Source: Trichocoleus sp. FACHB-40
GTDB taxonomy: Bacteria > Cyanobacteriota > Cyanobacteriia > Cyanobacteriales > FACHB-T130
Assembly (NCBI RefSeq): GCF_014695915.1
Contig: NZ_JACJPF010000084.1
Location: 1-64,000 of the forward strand
Direction of reading: 5' to 3'
Length of the DNA: 64,000 bases
Shown here: piece after piece, positions 8,815 through 17,053 of the stretch
Numbering within the stretch: position 1 is the stretch's first letter
How the letters are laid out: each line of letters begins with the position of its first letter
The notes under the pieces: generated by a model
Seen by the model: only the letters and a program-made list of their open reading frames with translations
What the model was told of the DNA's origin: nothing
The model's database searches: none
Program-made: the position numbers and the translations under genes

Positions 8815-9612
8815 ATGTTGAACAAGTCTTCTGTACATTTCACGACACTTTCCTTAGCCTTGTCTGTGGGACTAACGCTGTACGCCAGCATTCCAGCCAC
8901 AGCAGAATCGCCACAAACACCGATACGGCAAACAACCCCCAACCGTGTGCGCTCAGGTCGCCTGAGATTTAGATTGCCAAAAGTCGGCGCACCCCGTACT
9001 AGAGAACCGGGAGCATCCCGTGGTAGCTCAAACTGTAGCAATCAAGGAAAGTCTGTAATGGCATTATTGCCAGATACTAATGTGGGATTGACTGTAGCAG
9101 AGCGTCCGACCTTATTTGTTGCTATTCCTTCTAGTAGCGCCGAACAAGCCGAGTTTACGCTGCATGACGAGGAAAAGCAGCAGGAGGCACTATACAAAAC
9201 AAAAATTCCCATTCCTAGCACTGCTGGTATTGTTAGCATCAGCCTTCCCTCAGACGCTGATTCTCCACAGCTGGAAGTTGGTAAAAAATATCGTTGGTCG
9301 TTTTCAGTTATTTGTGACGCTGAGGATAGGGCAGCAGATATTTTTGTAGAAGGGTGGGTGCAACGAATGGAACCAAGTGCCACCTTAGTTAAGGATTTAG
9401 AGAAAGCAACAGAACGCGATCGCCCAGTTTTGTACGCTGAGGCTGGACTTTGGCTCGACACAATCGCATCTCTAGCTAATTTACGTAACGCTTCTCCTAA
9501 CGATTCCAGCTTAGTAACAGATTGGGAAGACTTATTAAAAGCCGTTAATCTTGGCACAGTTGCCAAGGAACCTTTAATTAAGTTAGAAACCAGCACAAGT
9601 TCCACGCCCTAG
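8815..9612 (+). CDS. DUF928 family exported protein
   Basis: A 265-residue protein with a signal peptide (residues 1-30, cleavage near ATA-ES) and the features of cyanobacterial DUF928: a GASRG motif followed by Cys (GASRGSSNCSNQG), LLPDTNVGLTVAERPTLFVAIP, and a conserved tail with WLDTIASLANLR and DWEDLLKAV. Its function is unknown. In cyanobacteria DUF928 genes are often near CHASE2 or CHAT/TPR genes, and here the neighbour is a CHASE2 gene in divergent orientation. The start is ATG (8815). Confidence 0.85.
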   Translation: MLNKSSVHFTTLSLALSVGLTLYASIPATAESPQTPIRQTTPNRVRSGRLRFRLPKVGAPRTREPGASRGSSNCSNQGKSVMALLPDTNVGLTVAERPTLFVAIPSSSAEQAEFTLHDEEKQQEALYKTKIPIPSTAGIVSISLPSDADSPQLEVGKKYRWSFSVICDAEDRAADIFVEGWVQRMEPSATLVKDLEKATERDRPVLYAEAGLWLDTIASLANLRNASPNDSSLVTDWEDLLKAVNLGTVAKEPLIKLETSTSSTP

Positions 9613-9633
9613 TCATTGAAACGTTGTCAATTT

Positions 9634-9664
9634 TGTAGGGGCATGGCAATCAAAAAGCCCCTAC
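9634..9664. repeat. GTAGGGGC hairpin repeat
   Basis: TGTAGGGGC and GCCCCTACA flank about 14 bases directly after the DUF928 stop codon. A similar GTAGGGGC hairpin occurs at 54958-54982. It is likely a dispersed cyanobacterial intergenic repeat that may also act as a terminator. Confidence 0.55.
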
Positions 9665-9738
9665 AGCAAACCAAAATCAACGTTACAGAATTTTCTTTTA
9701 ATAAATCAAACCACCCTGCTAGAGAGCAAGCCAACGGG

Positions 9739-9780
9739 GAAGTTAAAGCCCCAAACGATGGTGGGGTGGGCTTCTTTTAT
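9739..9780 (+). terminator. Probable terminator between DUF928 and CIS left arm
   Basis: GAAG...GCCCCA and TGGGG...GGGCTTC pair around a short loop and are followed by TTTT on the plus strand. It lies between convergent transcription units: DUF928 from the left and the CIS left arm from the right. Confidence 0.55.
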
Positions 9781-9802
9781 TTTGGGCTTACCGGACATGA
9801 CA

Positions 9803-9985
9803 TCATTCCTGATGCTGAATCTTACTAATTTCCGTCACCCAACTCCGGCGGTCATTATGTTCCAAGTTGAGGATGTCTTCTAAAGACCAGTGGAAGTGAA
9901 AAGCAATTAAGGCTACCTCCTCGCGCAGCGCATCAGAGGGGTAGCCTAAGATTCCCCCGCTAGAGAAAGCTCCACCTGAAATTGA
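9803..9985 (-). CDS. DUF6760 small CIS protein in a frame without a usable start codon
   Basis: The open frame begins after a TAG at 9986-9988 and ends with TGA at 9803-9805. It encodes the hallmark DUF6760 sequence: GGILGYPSD, then EEVALIAFHFHW, then ILNLEH, then a W-V-T-E-I end. DUF6760 proteins of about 50-60 residues are regular members of CIS loci. Between the upstream stop and the conserved GILGYPSD core there is no ATG, GTG or TTG; only ATT (9980-9982) and ATC (9950-9952) occur. The frame is exactly -1 relative to the preceding gene (stop 9946), and the two overlap at a run of five Gs (9954-9958). A -1 ribosomal frameshift would give a fusion of the upstream Zn-ribbon protein to DUF6760. 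Initiation at ATT is the alternative. The family call is firm; the mode of expression is inference. Confidence 0.8.
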   Translation of the reverse strand, partial: SISGGAFSSGGILGYPSDALREEVALIAFHFHWSLEDILNLEHNDRRSWVTEISKIQHQE

Positions 9986-10326
9986 CTATTGCACGTAGGA
10001 CACTGAACCGGAATGTAAACATCACCTTGTTGGTTGATGCGATTGTAAAACTCCCGCAGGTACGCCAAATCAAGAGAAAAAAGATTCTCCAACAATTCAG
10101 GAGTTACCTTTGATAGTTCGCCTAAACGAGTAATAGTTCGCGAGAGCATCACCAAAACTGCATAAGCGGGATTATCCTGCACCCCCCGGTCTTTTTGGAC
10201 AAACATTTCATCTTTTGCAGTTGCTAGACGCATCACGCCTTGGCGATGAACGCCCCCGCTTGCATCCACCAATCCTCTAGGAAGGATAAATTCAAATTCA
10301 GTATAGAGTATGCGATCGCTGTCCAT
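9946..10326 (-). CDS. T4-baseplate/tail-assembly-type small protein with Zn ribbon (CIS)
   Basis: A 126-residue protein paralogous to the next gene upstream (10336-10695). Both have TEFEF-LP-G, then DG--HR-GVMRL, then R-L-(E)-VTPE. This pattern is typical of the small T4-type baseplate or phage tail assembly proteins found in CIS loci. This copy has a C-terminal extension with CPTC (residues ~113-116) that could form half of a zinc site. It probably helps baseplate or hub assembly. Its last codons overlap DUF6760 in the -1 frame at G GGG GAA, a possible slippery site. Confidence 0.75.
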   Translation of the reverse strand: MDSDRILYTEFEFILPRGLVDASGGVHRQGVMRLATAKDEMFVQKDRGVQDNPAYAVLVMLSRTITRLGELSKVTPELLENLFSLDLAYLREFYNRINQQGDVYIPVQCPTCNSQFQVELSLAGES

Positions 10327-10335
10327 CTCGTCGGG

Positions 10336-10695
10336 TTACTCAAAATCAGGAGTCAGTGCAGGATTCGGTAACGGGTTTGTCACCACTTTCGACTCAGCAT
10401 TTTCCTGCTCTAGTTCATTAATCTGACGATAAAACTTCTGGAGATAATTCAAATCACAAGCGAAAAAACCTTCAACAACTGAAGGCGTAACCTCCTCTAA
10501 GGCTCCCAATCGAACGATCACGCGAGCCAAAATAATTACTGTAGCGTAAGCAGGATTTGATTTAACGCGAGGGTCGCGCAAGGGGACAATTTCATCCATT
10601 GCTCTCGACAAACGCATTACACCTTTGCGGTGAATGTTGCCATCGCTATCGAGATACCCCTTTGGTAAAGTAAATTCAAACTCAGTTTGAATCAT
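10336..10695 (-). CDS. T4-baseplate/tail-assembly-type small protein (CIS)
   Basis: A 119-residue protein with TEFEFTLPKGYLDSDGNIHRKG, MRLSRAMDEI and R-LGALEEVTP, matching the T4 baseplate-protein-like family of CIS loci. It lacks the CPxC extension of its downstream paralogue. Its ATG overlaps the end of the tube-like gene by 14 bases, so translation is probably coupled. The next gene starts 9 bases after its stop. The exact assembly role is unknown. Confidence 0.75.
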   Translation of the reverse strand: MIQTEFEFTLPKGYLDSDGNIHRKGVMRLSRAMDEIVPLRDPRVKSNPAYATVIILARVIVRLGALEEVTPSVVEGFFACDLNYLQKFYRQINELEQENAESKVVTNPLPNPALTPDFE

Positions 10696-11188
10696 TCGTT
10701 ACTACATTAATCCGTTTTAACTCTTCAACAGTCACTTCTATCTCTTCAATCTCCATATCGCCCCCAACAGCATTAACATCTGCAATTTTATAGCTAGTAG
10801 GCCATGCTCGTTTAAACTCAAATCTAAACTGCTCTTGGGCTGCCTGATTATAGATTACTAAAGATCCATCGCGCTGTTGTTTACCCCAATTTCCATCCTG
10901 CACAGCCTGAATCCAGTTCCACAACGTCATCGAACAAGTCAGACCCCGGCGCAAGGTAATATTGCTGTAACTAACATTACCAGGAATTTTTGTCCGGACA
11001 ACTCGACCCTGAGATTCTCCATCTTTGCCCCACTTCTGAGGTGTCACCTCGGAGATTTCTATCACCTGTTGCGTAGACTTAAAGCCGCTACAATCCATAA
11101 AGTAGCCGTCTATCGCATCATTGCTTCCATCGAGTTTCAGTTCCAGGTAAAATCGGCAAGTTGTGAGAATTTCAGGAAAGTCTGTCAC
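10682..11188 (-). CDS. gp19-like tail tube family protein (CIS)
   Basis: A 168-residue member of the phage T4 gp19-like tube family (PF06841 type). It has FYLELKLDG, then DCSGFKSTQQVIE, then the signature NITLRRGLT---TLWNWI, and an EEIEVTVEEL end. In CIS loci such proteins form the inner tube or the ring joining tube to baseplate. It is the third tube-fold gene in the left arm and is most like the right-arm paralogue at 23746, which suggests these two are specialised tube-initiator or adaptor rings (inference). Confidence 0.85.
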   Translation of the reverse strand: MTDFPEILTTCRFYLELKLDGSNDAIDGYFMDCSGFKSTQQVIEISEVTPQKWGKDGESQGRVVRTKIPGNVSYSNITLRRGLTCSMTLWNWIQAVQDGNWGKQQRDGSLVIYNQAAQEQFRFEFKRAWPTSYKIADVNAVGGDMEIEEIEVTVEELKRINVVTNDSN

Positions 11189-11303
11189 AGTTGATACCGC
11201 CTTACAACCAATTCACTTTCTATTATATAAATCACTGACTGGTGAAATGGAGCGCGATCGCATCTCACCTCACCAGAGCAGTTTTGCATTGAGTATATTC
11301 CTT

Positions 11304-11804
11304 CTACGCCGATACAGTAAACTTCATCCGCTCGTAGTTAAGCTTAAGCGTCCAAGTTTCCAGTTCGCTACTCCCTGCGTCCCGCTTAGGAACATCAAAA
11401 CTATTGGGAAGCACCCCTACAAAACTGTACGTTAACCCCACCTTCCCCTCTGAACCTGAGTAATAGACATTAATTGTCATTTCTTTCCGTAAAGTTCGCG
11501 CTTTTGCAGCTTCCCCAAGGTTAGCTTTCGAGGCGCAATCCTTGTACCACTCCCACAGCTTATCGTCATTTCCTCCCTGATGCGCCCCTGGCACCAAAAC
11601 AAGCGTTATCTCGCCATACTTTGGTTGACTCGGAACACTGAGAACCAGCGATTTTCCCTTTGGGCCAGAACCGATGGCATTATCAGCACCCTTTGGGGAC
11701 ATATCTACTGATATCCCACTTACTTCTTTGATAATGATGTCTTTGATATCACCAATTGCTACATCGTAGTTATCACTAGATAGTAACTCAACGGCATCAG
11801 CCAT
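11304..11804 (-). CDS. CIS inner tube protein
   Basis: A 166-residue tube-fold protein beginning MADAVELLSSDNYDVAIG and ending with LETWTLKLNYERMKF. It has the SVPSQPKYGEITLVL strand pair typical of Hcp/gp19-like tubes. The ATG at 11804 is chosen rather than the one at 11822 because GGAAGG lies 6 bases before it. It follows the other tube gene with about a 100-base gap. Confidence 0.8.
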   Translation of the reverse strand: MADAVELLSSDNYDVAIGDIKDIIIKEVSGISVDMSPKGADNAIGSGPKGKSLVLSVPSQPKYGEITLVLVPGAHQGGNDDKLWEWYKDCASKANLGEAAKARTLRKEMTINVYYSGSEGKVGLTYSFVGVLPNSFDVPKRDAGSSELETWTLKLNYERMKFTVSA

Positions 11805-11908
11805 AAATAACCTTCCAATCAATTACAAAGTACAAAGAAATGATTGCGATCGCTTCTTAAAGCGAACAAAATTAAGAGTATTGTCTCAAACACCTAGACT
11901 TAGATAGA

Positions 11909-12379
11909 TCAAGCTGGATCGAATTGGTCAACCTGTAGCGTAAAGGTTTCTTCAAGCAACCCGCCGTCTGCACTGAGTTTCCCGATTTGATATTTACAAA
12001 TCCAAACTCCGCTCATCTTCCACGAATCTACCATTTCTCCGGCTGAGTTATAGGATTTAATTACGCCTTCTGCCATCCTGGCACTCGTAGGAAAGCCGCC
12101 ACCATCCTCTGCTTTTGGCATACACTGTAACAGCCACTTTCGCATCAGCGAGCTAGTGCTTTTTGCATCTCCACTAGCTAGGGTTACTAAAGTGATTTGA
12201 ACCGCTGCTTCCCTTTTCTTAGTAAGAGTCTGTCGTACAGATCCCTTGGCACCAGACATTATGGCATCACCATGTTGAACGTCAGTCTTATAAGCTGGCA
12301 GGTCAACACTTTTAAACTGTAGGCCGTCACCTACTCCCTTGATTTCTAATTCAAAATTCTCAACTGTAATAATAGCCAT
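11909..12379 (-). CDS. CIS inner tube protein
   Basis: A 156-residue tube-fold protein (start MAIITVENFELEIKGVGDG; end LEETFTLQVDQFDPA). Strands KREAAVQITLVTLASGD and WKMSGVWICKYQIGKLSADGG fit the Hcp/gp19 beta-barrel. The ATG at 12379 has AGGAGG 8 bases upstream; the ATG at 12409 does not. It is directly downstream of the sheath gene with a strong hairpin between, as expected for a major structural subunit. Confidence 0.82.
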   Translation of the reverse strand: MAIITVENFELEIKGVGDGLQFKSVDLPAYKTDVQHGDAIMSGAKGSVRQTLTKKREAAVQITLVTLASGDAKSTSSLMRKWLLQCMPKAEDGGGFPTSARMAEGVIKSYNSAGEMVDSWKMSGVWICKYQIGKLSADGGLLEETFTLQVDQFDPA

Positions 12380-12414
12380 TGTGCAAGACCTCCTTACAAA
12401 TTTTTTCAATATTT

Positions 12415-12450
12415 AGTTTAGATATCAGCCCTAGCGCTGATATCTAAACT
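12415..12450 (-). promoter_or_regulatory. Perfect 15-bp hairpin between sheath and tube genes
   Basis: AGTTTAGATATCAGC (12415-12429) pairs with GCTGATATCTAAACT (12436-12450) around a 6-base loop. It lies between the sheath stop and the tube ribosome binding site. No T-run follows in the direction of transcription, so mRNA stabilisation or processing that sets sheath:tube ratios is more likely than full termination. Confidence 0.7.
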
Positions 12451-12462
12451 AACGACTCTAAC

Positions 12463-14181
12463 CTACTGGTTAGGAGACCACTGACTGATGCGGAAGATCA
12501 CAAATTCCGCTGGTCGGACTGGACAGACACCAATTTCGACATACAGACGACCCAGCATTATTGTCTCGTGGGTGTTGATACTGGCATCGCACTTGACATA
12601 GAAAGATTCACCAGGCGAACCACCGAACAACGCCCCTGCACGCCACAGCCGTTCCAGGAAATTGCTAACTGTCCGGGTAACTCGCGCCCACAAATCTTGA
12701 TCGTTAGGCTCGAAAACAACCCACTGGGTACCGATTTCAATCGAGCGCTCGATGTAGCTAATCAGACGGCGGACGCTGATATAGCGCCACTGCACATTAG
12801 CGGGTTCTACCAGAGTGCGTGCGCCCCAAACTTGGAAACCTCGGTTGTAGTTGGCGAAGTTGCGGATACAGTTGATCCCCACAGGGTTCAACAGTTCCTG
12901 TTCGCGGAAGTTAGTTTCGTAGGCTAAACCCAGGACACCGCGAGGAACTTCGTTGGCGGGTGCTTTGAAAACGCCACGAGTCTCATCGGTGCGGCACCAA
13001 ATCCCCATCATGTGACCGCAGGGGGGAACCAAAATCGGTCGTCCGGCATTGCGTGGGTTCGCCACTTTAATCCAGGGATAGTACAACGCGCCGAACATAG
13101 AACGACGATTAAAGTTATTTAACCACTGAGCTACGTGCTGAGGCTTTTGTTGCTCAGGGGGTACAGGCTCGCCGCCTCCCTTGCAAGGTGGCGGGTCGAG
13201 AACTACCATGCGGTAGTTGGGGCTGGGTGCGTTGTTTTCGCACATACTAACCATCATTTCCATGATGCCGTGAACCTGATCCAAATCCAGCAGACCGCGT
13301 TGGTACGCCAGCATTAAATCTGGACAAGCAATCATGGAAACTTCGTCAATTTCAAAAATCCCTTGTACACCCGTGCGGTCATCACGCGCCCCATTCACAT
13401 CCCGTGGAAACCGCTCGCGGCTAGAAATGACGGGTGGAGGGCTGACTTCATAGGTGCCGTTGACAGGCCGCCGAGACAGGGGTTGTCCGCTGGTGGACAT
13501 ATCGGTTACGGACAAAAATTGAGATGCCTGCTGGTCGCCGATACCTTCATTGATTGCAGTGACGACATAGGTACCGACTTGCGCCTCGACATCCGGGTTC
13601 ATTGTCAGGTGGGTATACTCTTCGAGTTTCTCGCCACCGCGACTAATAATGACTTTAAAATATTCCCCCGTGTTGAGTGGGGGTTCTGCCTCTGGGTCTT
13701 CAGGGGCTTTCGGTTCATCGGGGAGGATGGAAACATTGACTCGTCCACCGGATAAGGCAAGAGCTGAGCTGTCATCCTCTTCGCCTTCGGATGGCTTAAT
13801 AGCAAACATCAAAGAGGGACGATTTCCAGAGGTTCTAAGCTTGGTGGCTGTTTCCTCCGGTGCGGGTGGTTCTGAACCGGGGAGTTTGGTACCAATGCTA
13901 GTCACCCAACAGCGTCCACCCCCGTTCATAAACCAGCCATTGACGGCAAAGGGGAGGTAGGCGTTGAAATCTGTGTAACCATCGGAGCCTTGTTTGCCAA
14001 AATACTCTAGGAATTGGCTCCAATTGGTGATCATCATGGGTTTGAACAGTTCGGCATCACCGCGTACATCCTCGGTAAAGCCAACAAACCCAGCAACACT
14101 CATGCTTACGCCTTCAATCGGGCGACTACCACGGTCTACTTCTTCGACGTAGACACCAGGAGCAAAATAATCCATCGGCAT
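12463..14181 (-). CDS. CIS contractile sheath protein
   Basis: A 572-residue tail sheath protein. The N-terminus (DYFAPGVYVEEVDRGSRPIEGVSMSVAGFVG) and C-terminus (RPAEFVIFRISQW) are the diagnostic ends of phage-tail-like sheaths. The C-terminal segment RRLISYIERSIEIGTQWVVFEPND is also characteristic. Sheath subunits polymerise around the tube and contract to drive it into a target or membrane. The central domain (about residues 100-270) is the variable protruding part. ATG 14181 has AGGAAG 8 bases upstream. It is the second gene of the leftward arm. Confidence 0.96.
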   Translation of the reverse strand: MPMDYFAPGVYVEEVDRGSRPIEGVSMSVAGFVGFTEDVRGDAELFKPMMITNWSQFLEYFGKQGSDGYTDFNAYLPFAVNGWFMNGGGRCWVTSIGTKLPGSEPPAPEETATKLRTSGNRPSLMFAIKPSEGEEDDSSALALSGGRVNVSILPDEPKAPEDPEAEPPLNTGEYFKVIISRGGEKLEEYTHLTMNPDVEAQVGTYVVTAINEGIGDQQASQFLSVTDMSTSGQPLSRRPVNGTYEVSPPPVISSRERFPRDVNGARDDRTGVQGIFEIDEVSMIACPDLMLAYQRGLLDLDQVHGIMEMMVSMCENNAPSPNYRMVVLDPPPCKGGGEPVPPEQQKPQHVAQWLNNFNRRSMFGALYYPWIKVANPRNAGRPILVPPCGHMMGIWCRTDETRGVFKAPANEVPRGVLGLAYETNFREQELLNPVGINCIRNFANYNRGFQVWGARTLVEPANVQWRYISVRRLISYIERSIEIGTQWVVFEPNDQDLWARVTRTVSNFLERLWRAGALFGGSPGESFYVKCDASINTHETIMLGRLYVEIGVCPVRPAEFVIFRISQWSPNQ

Positions 14182-14226
14182 GGCGTAGTCTTCCTTTTTT
14201 GGGTGGTGGATAATGGGCGCGAGGAG

Positions 14227-14784
14227 TTATGAGTTATGAGTTTTGAATTCAAAACTCATAATTTTTTCTCGCTTCTTTACTACTTCTTTAGGTGTGTTCG
14301 GCCCTTGTAAGGTGAAGGGAACCGTCACTGTCACATATAAGGCTGGACGTAATGGAACACCCAGCGCACTCCATAAAGCTGCTGCTTCAATAAAGCCAAT
14401 GGCAGAAACGATCATTGACAAGTTGCCATGACCGCGTAGTGCTGGAACCAGCAACTCTTCTGCTATCGGGCGATGAGGCAATAGCATTGTTAATGCTTCT
14501 GAGAGTAGACGTTGTTCTCCCAAGGCGGTACAGTCCCAGGCACTCACCAGGAACGAGATATCAAACCATAAGGGGGAACGCTTAAGAGCGCCTGTATGCG
14601 TTGTTTCCGGGTTAAGCCTGCGGCCTACCTGACCGTTTTCCCCGATGTTGTAGCAGTACAGGTTCAGCGCTGGCCTTATATCCTGCCGCATACCAGGGTG
14701 GTTGAAATCTATTTGCTCTGTATTGAGCAGAGAAGTCCCGCCAGCCAGGATTTCTGCCAAAGTCTGGGCAGTAGCAGGGATCAT
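14227..14784 (-). CDS. DUF4255 (Pvc16-type) CIS cap protein
   Basis: A 185-residue DUF4255 protein with RPALNLYCYNIGENGQVGRR, then LWFDISFLVSAWD, LGEQRLLSEAL and the end strand PALYVTVTVPF. In PVC and antifeeding prophage, the homologue caps the tube-sheath end. It starts the leftward arm. A second, larger DUF4255 gene is at 17054, so the locus has two potential caps. The stop codon is about 45 bases before the sheath start. Confidence 0.88.
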   Translation of the reverse strand: MIPATAQTLAEILAGGTSLLNTEQIDFNHPGMRQDIRPALNLYCYNIGENGQVGRRLNPETTHTGALKRSPLWFDISFLVSAWDCTALGEQRLLSEALTMLLPHRPIAEELLVPALRGHGNLSMIVSAIGFIEAAALWSALGVPLRPALYVTVTVPFTLQGPNTPKEVVKKREKIMSFEFKTHNS

Positions 14785-15029
14785 AAGACTAGATAGATGC
14801 TTAGGCTGTATAGGTCTAGATTAGGTAGACACCTCTAGAGTGTTTATTAGACTTTGGTCGAAACTTTAAAAATTGTGTGTAAATAGGCGTATTTACGGAA
14901 CTCTGGGACTAAGCTATATGGGTCATTTACTTCTCAGGGATGATGACAAGTTCCGCAGGCTGAATGCCCTATTAGGTGCTGCACCCTATTCCACACTGCT
15001 GATTTATCGTGTACATCGGGGAGTTACAG
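14785..15029. promoter_or_regulatory. Divergent promoter region of the CIS locus
   Basis: About 245 bases separate the leftward CIS arm from the histidine-kinase gene and must carry both promoters. No reliable -10/-35 pair or operator was identified by eye. An open frame at 14873-15121 overlaps the kinase start and has no recognisable protein features. Confidence 0.5.
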
Positions 15030-16175
15030 ATGAAGGTTGGTATACAAAAGTTGGTTCGCGAGGTACGTCCACCTACCTCCACAATCGGTTCACTGGGTAC
15101 ACCGTCGTCTGCCGATGTTAGAAGTATTTGCAAGCTGCATATTGAACAGTTAGCGGTGCAAGTGCCGATTGTGGCAGCTTGGATTGTCTACGAGGATTCC
15201 GATACGGGGATGCGCCAATTTGTTGCTCATTATACACAGGAGCAGGGTAGTATTTACGCAGGCTTTCCCCATCCGCTTTCTGTGGTGTGGTGGGAAGATT
15301 GGTTGCCAGATGCGATCGCGCGTGTATTTACCCCGCGTCGGGATACGGTACCATGTCCCTACAATGCTTATGTTTGCGCTCTTAGTCAGCATAGCTCTAG
15401 ACCTGAGTATTTAATGCTATGGAGCGAATATTCTCTATCTGTTCATCAGCAGGAGTGTATAGAGCAACAAGCTCAACTACTTAGTCACTACTTGACTATG
15501 TTTCGAGAGTGTTCTCGTCAAAAAGCTGAGATTCAGTTACTTGAGCAAGTGTTACGCCGTGCAGAACATCAACTGCGAAATCCTTTAGCACTGATTAGTC
15601 TTTATTCGGAAAATTTATGCCGGGGGTTGCAATCTGGAGGCTTGCAAGAACAGGCTACGATTATTCGGGAAACTGTGGATGATTTGAGTGCTAATTTAAC
15701 AGATTTGGTTTACTGTGGACAGCAGGCAAAATTGCGCGTAGCGCCTTATGACCTGCGGGAAATTTTATCTGACAGCATTCAGGGTTTGCGACCGTGGTTA
15801 GAGGAAAAACAAGTAGATATCTGCTATCCGGATAAACCTGTGATTGTGGCGGTGGATCGGTGGCAGATGAAGCAGGTTTTTGACAACTTGTTAAGTAATG
15901 CAATTCATTTTAGTCCGGAAGGAGGGGTAGTTACTTGCAACTGGCAAGTTTTTGCAATGGAAGTGATAGTTGAAGTTAGCGATCGCGGGAGCGGACTTTC
16001 CCAAGAAGACCTGAAACAAGTATTCACACCGTTCTACTCTAAGCGTCCGGGTGGTACGGGTTTGGGGCTAGCGATCGCTAAAAAAATCATCCTCGACCAT
16101 AAAGGGAGCATTTGGGTAGAAAATCTCTCAGTCGGCGGCGCACAATTTTCGTTTATTTTACCTCGAAATAATTAA
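15030..16175 (+). CDS. Sensor histidine kinase in CIS locus
   Basis: A 381-residue soluble histidine kinase. An N-terminal region of about 170 residues without membrane helices may be a GAF-like sensor. It is followed by a HisKA helix pair with the phospho-accepting His in AEHQLRNPLALI and an HATPase domain (N-box DNLLSNAIHFSP, G1 DRGSGL, G2 GGTGLGLAIAKK). ATG 15030 is chosen over GTG 15009 because GGGGAG lies 7-8 bases before it. It is followed by a NarL-type response regulator, which should be its partner. The pair is placed between the two CIS arms, suggesting control of CIS expression (inference). Confidence 0.9.
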   Translation: MKVGIQKLVREVRPPTSTIGSLGTPSSADVRSICKLHIEQLAVQVPIVAAWIVYEDSDTGMRQFVAHYTQEQGSIYAGFPHPLSVVWWEDWLPDAIARVFTPRRDTVPCPYNAYVCALSQHSSRPEYLMLWSEYSLSVHQQECIEQQAQLLSHYLTMFRECSRQKAEIQLLEQVLRRAEHQLRNPLALISLYSENLCRGLQSGGLQEQATIIRETVDDLSANLTDLVYCGQQAKLRVAPYDLREILSDSIQGLRPWLEEKQVDICYPDKPVIVAVDRWQMKQVFDNLLSNAIHFSPEGGVVTCNWQVFAMEVIVEVSDRGSGLSQEDLKQVFTPFYSKRPGGTGLGLAIAKKIILDHKGSIWVENLSVGGAQFSFILPRNN

Positions 16176-16266
16176 AAACAAATTTTGTCAGTTCTTTGTT
16201 GCCCGTAAAGGGTTGAAAGTTGGATTAAAAAGTTCCAACTCTTATCTTATCGATAACTAATGAGCC

Positions 16267-16941
16267 ATGAATAACCAGCCAATTTCTATTTTGTTAGTGG
16301 ATGATGAACCACGCTTTCGTCAAGGGTTAAGAACTTTACTAGGATTCTTAGGTACTAACGACTCTTTAAAATTCGATGTTGTTGGCGAAGCTGCTAGTGT
16401 AGAGCAAGCATTAAAATTAACTGTAGAACAAAAACCAGCGATGATTTTGCTGGATATGGAATTGCCACCAGGAGATGGAATTACTGCCTTGCTGAGTCTC
16501 AGAGAAATGTCCTATAAAGGGAAAGTGCTGGTTCTCTCAGGACATCGGGAAGACGAATGGGTATTTCGAGCAATGCAAGCAGGTGCTTGCGGCTATGTGT
16601 TTAAAGATCGCGTAGCTACCCAACTGTGTGAAGCAATTACCACAGTAATGAAAGAAGAAGTGTATTTATCGCCAGAAGTTGCAACCTGCTTTTTCCGTTT
16701 GTTTAACTTTTATGCAGGGCGATCGTTGAGCGCAGGTAAAGCTATCCACCTAACTGAACGAGAGCAAGAAGTTTTACACTGGTTAGTTGAAGGATATTCA
16801 AATGAAGAAATTGCCCGACATCTTTACATCACAGTTGCTACAGTCAAAGCTCACCTGACAGCTATATTTGAAAAATTAAGTGTCACGAGTCGCACACAAG
16901 CAATTGTGAAAGCCTTAAAACTTGGATTAGTTAGTGCTTAA
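16267..16941 (+). CDS. NarL/LuxR-type response regulator in CIS locus
   Basis: A 224-residue response regulator. The receiver domain has acidic pair DDE (residues 11-13), phospho-acceptor Asp in MILLDMELPPGDG, switch Ser in VLSGH and Lys in FKDR. The C-terminal GerE/LuxR helix-turn-helix is LTEREQEVLHWLVEGYSNEEIARHL with recognition helix VATVKAHLTAIFEKL. It is a DNA-binding transcription factor activated by phosphorylation, presumably by the kinase about 90 bases upstream. The CIS arm promoters are its most likely targets by position. Confidence 0.93.
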   Translation: MNNQPISILLVDDEPRFRQGLRTLLGFLGTNDSLKFDVVGEAASVEQALKLTVEQKPAMILLDMELPPGDGITALLSLREMSYKGKVLVLSGHREDEWVFRAMQAGACGYVFKDRVATQLCEAITTVMKEEVYLSPEVATCFFRLFNFYAGRSLSAGKAIHLTEREQEVLHWLVEGYSNEEIARHLYITVATVKAHLTAIFEKLSVTSRTQAIVKALKLGLVSA

Positions 16942-17053
16942 GGCAAGAGATTAACCATCCGTTTAGAAACTAAAATCTTAGTCTTGGCTGAACTTTGAAA
17001 AAAATAAACCAAGCTATCCTAAAAGCTTACCGCTGACTGCTAAAAGCTATTTT

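Noticed and set aside
9616-9828. 70-residue plus-strand ORF after DUF928
   Set aside because: It runs through two hairpin repeats and overlaps the end of the DUF6760 frame. Composition is not protein-like.
14873-15121. 82-residue ORF overlapping the histidine-kinase start
   Set aside because: Overlaps a kinase start with a good ribosome binding site, and has no recognisable pattern.
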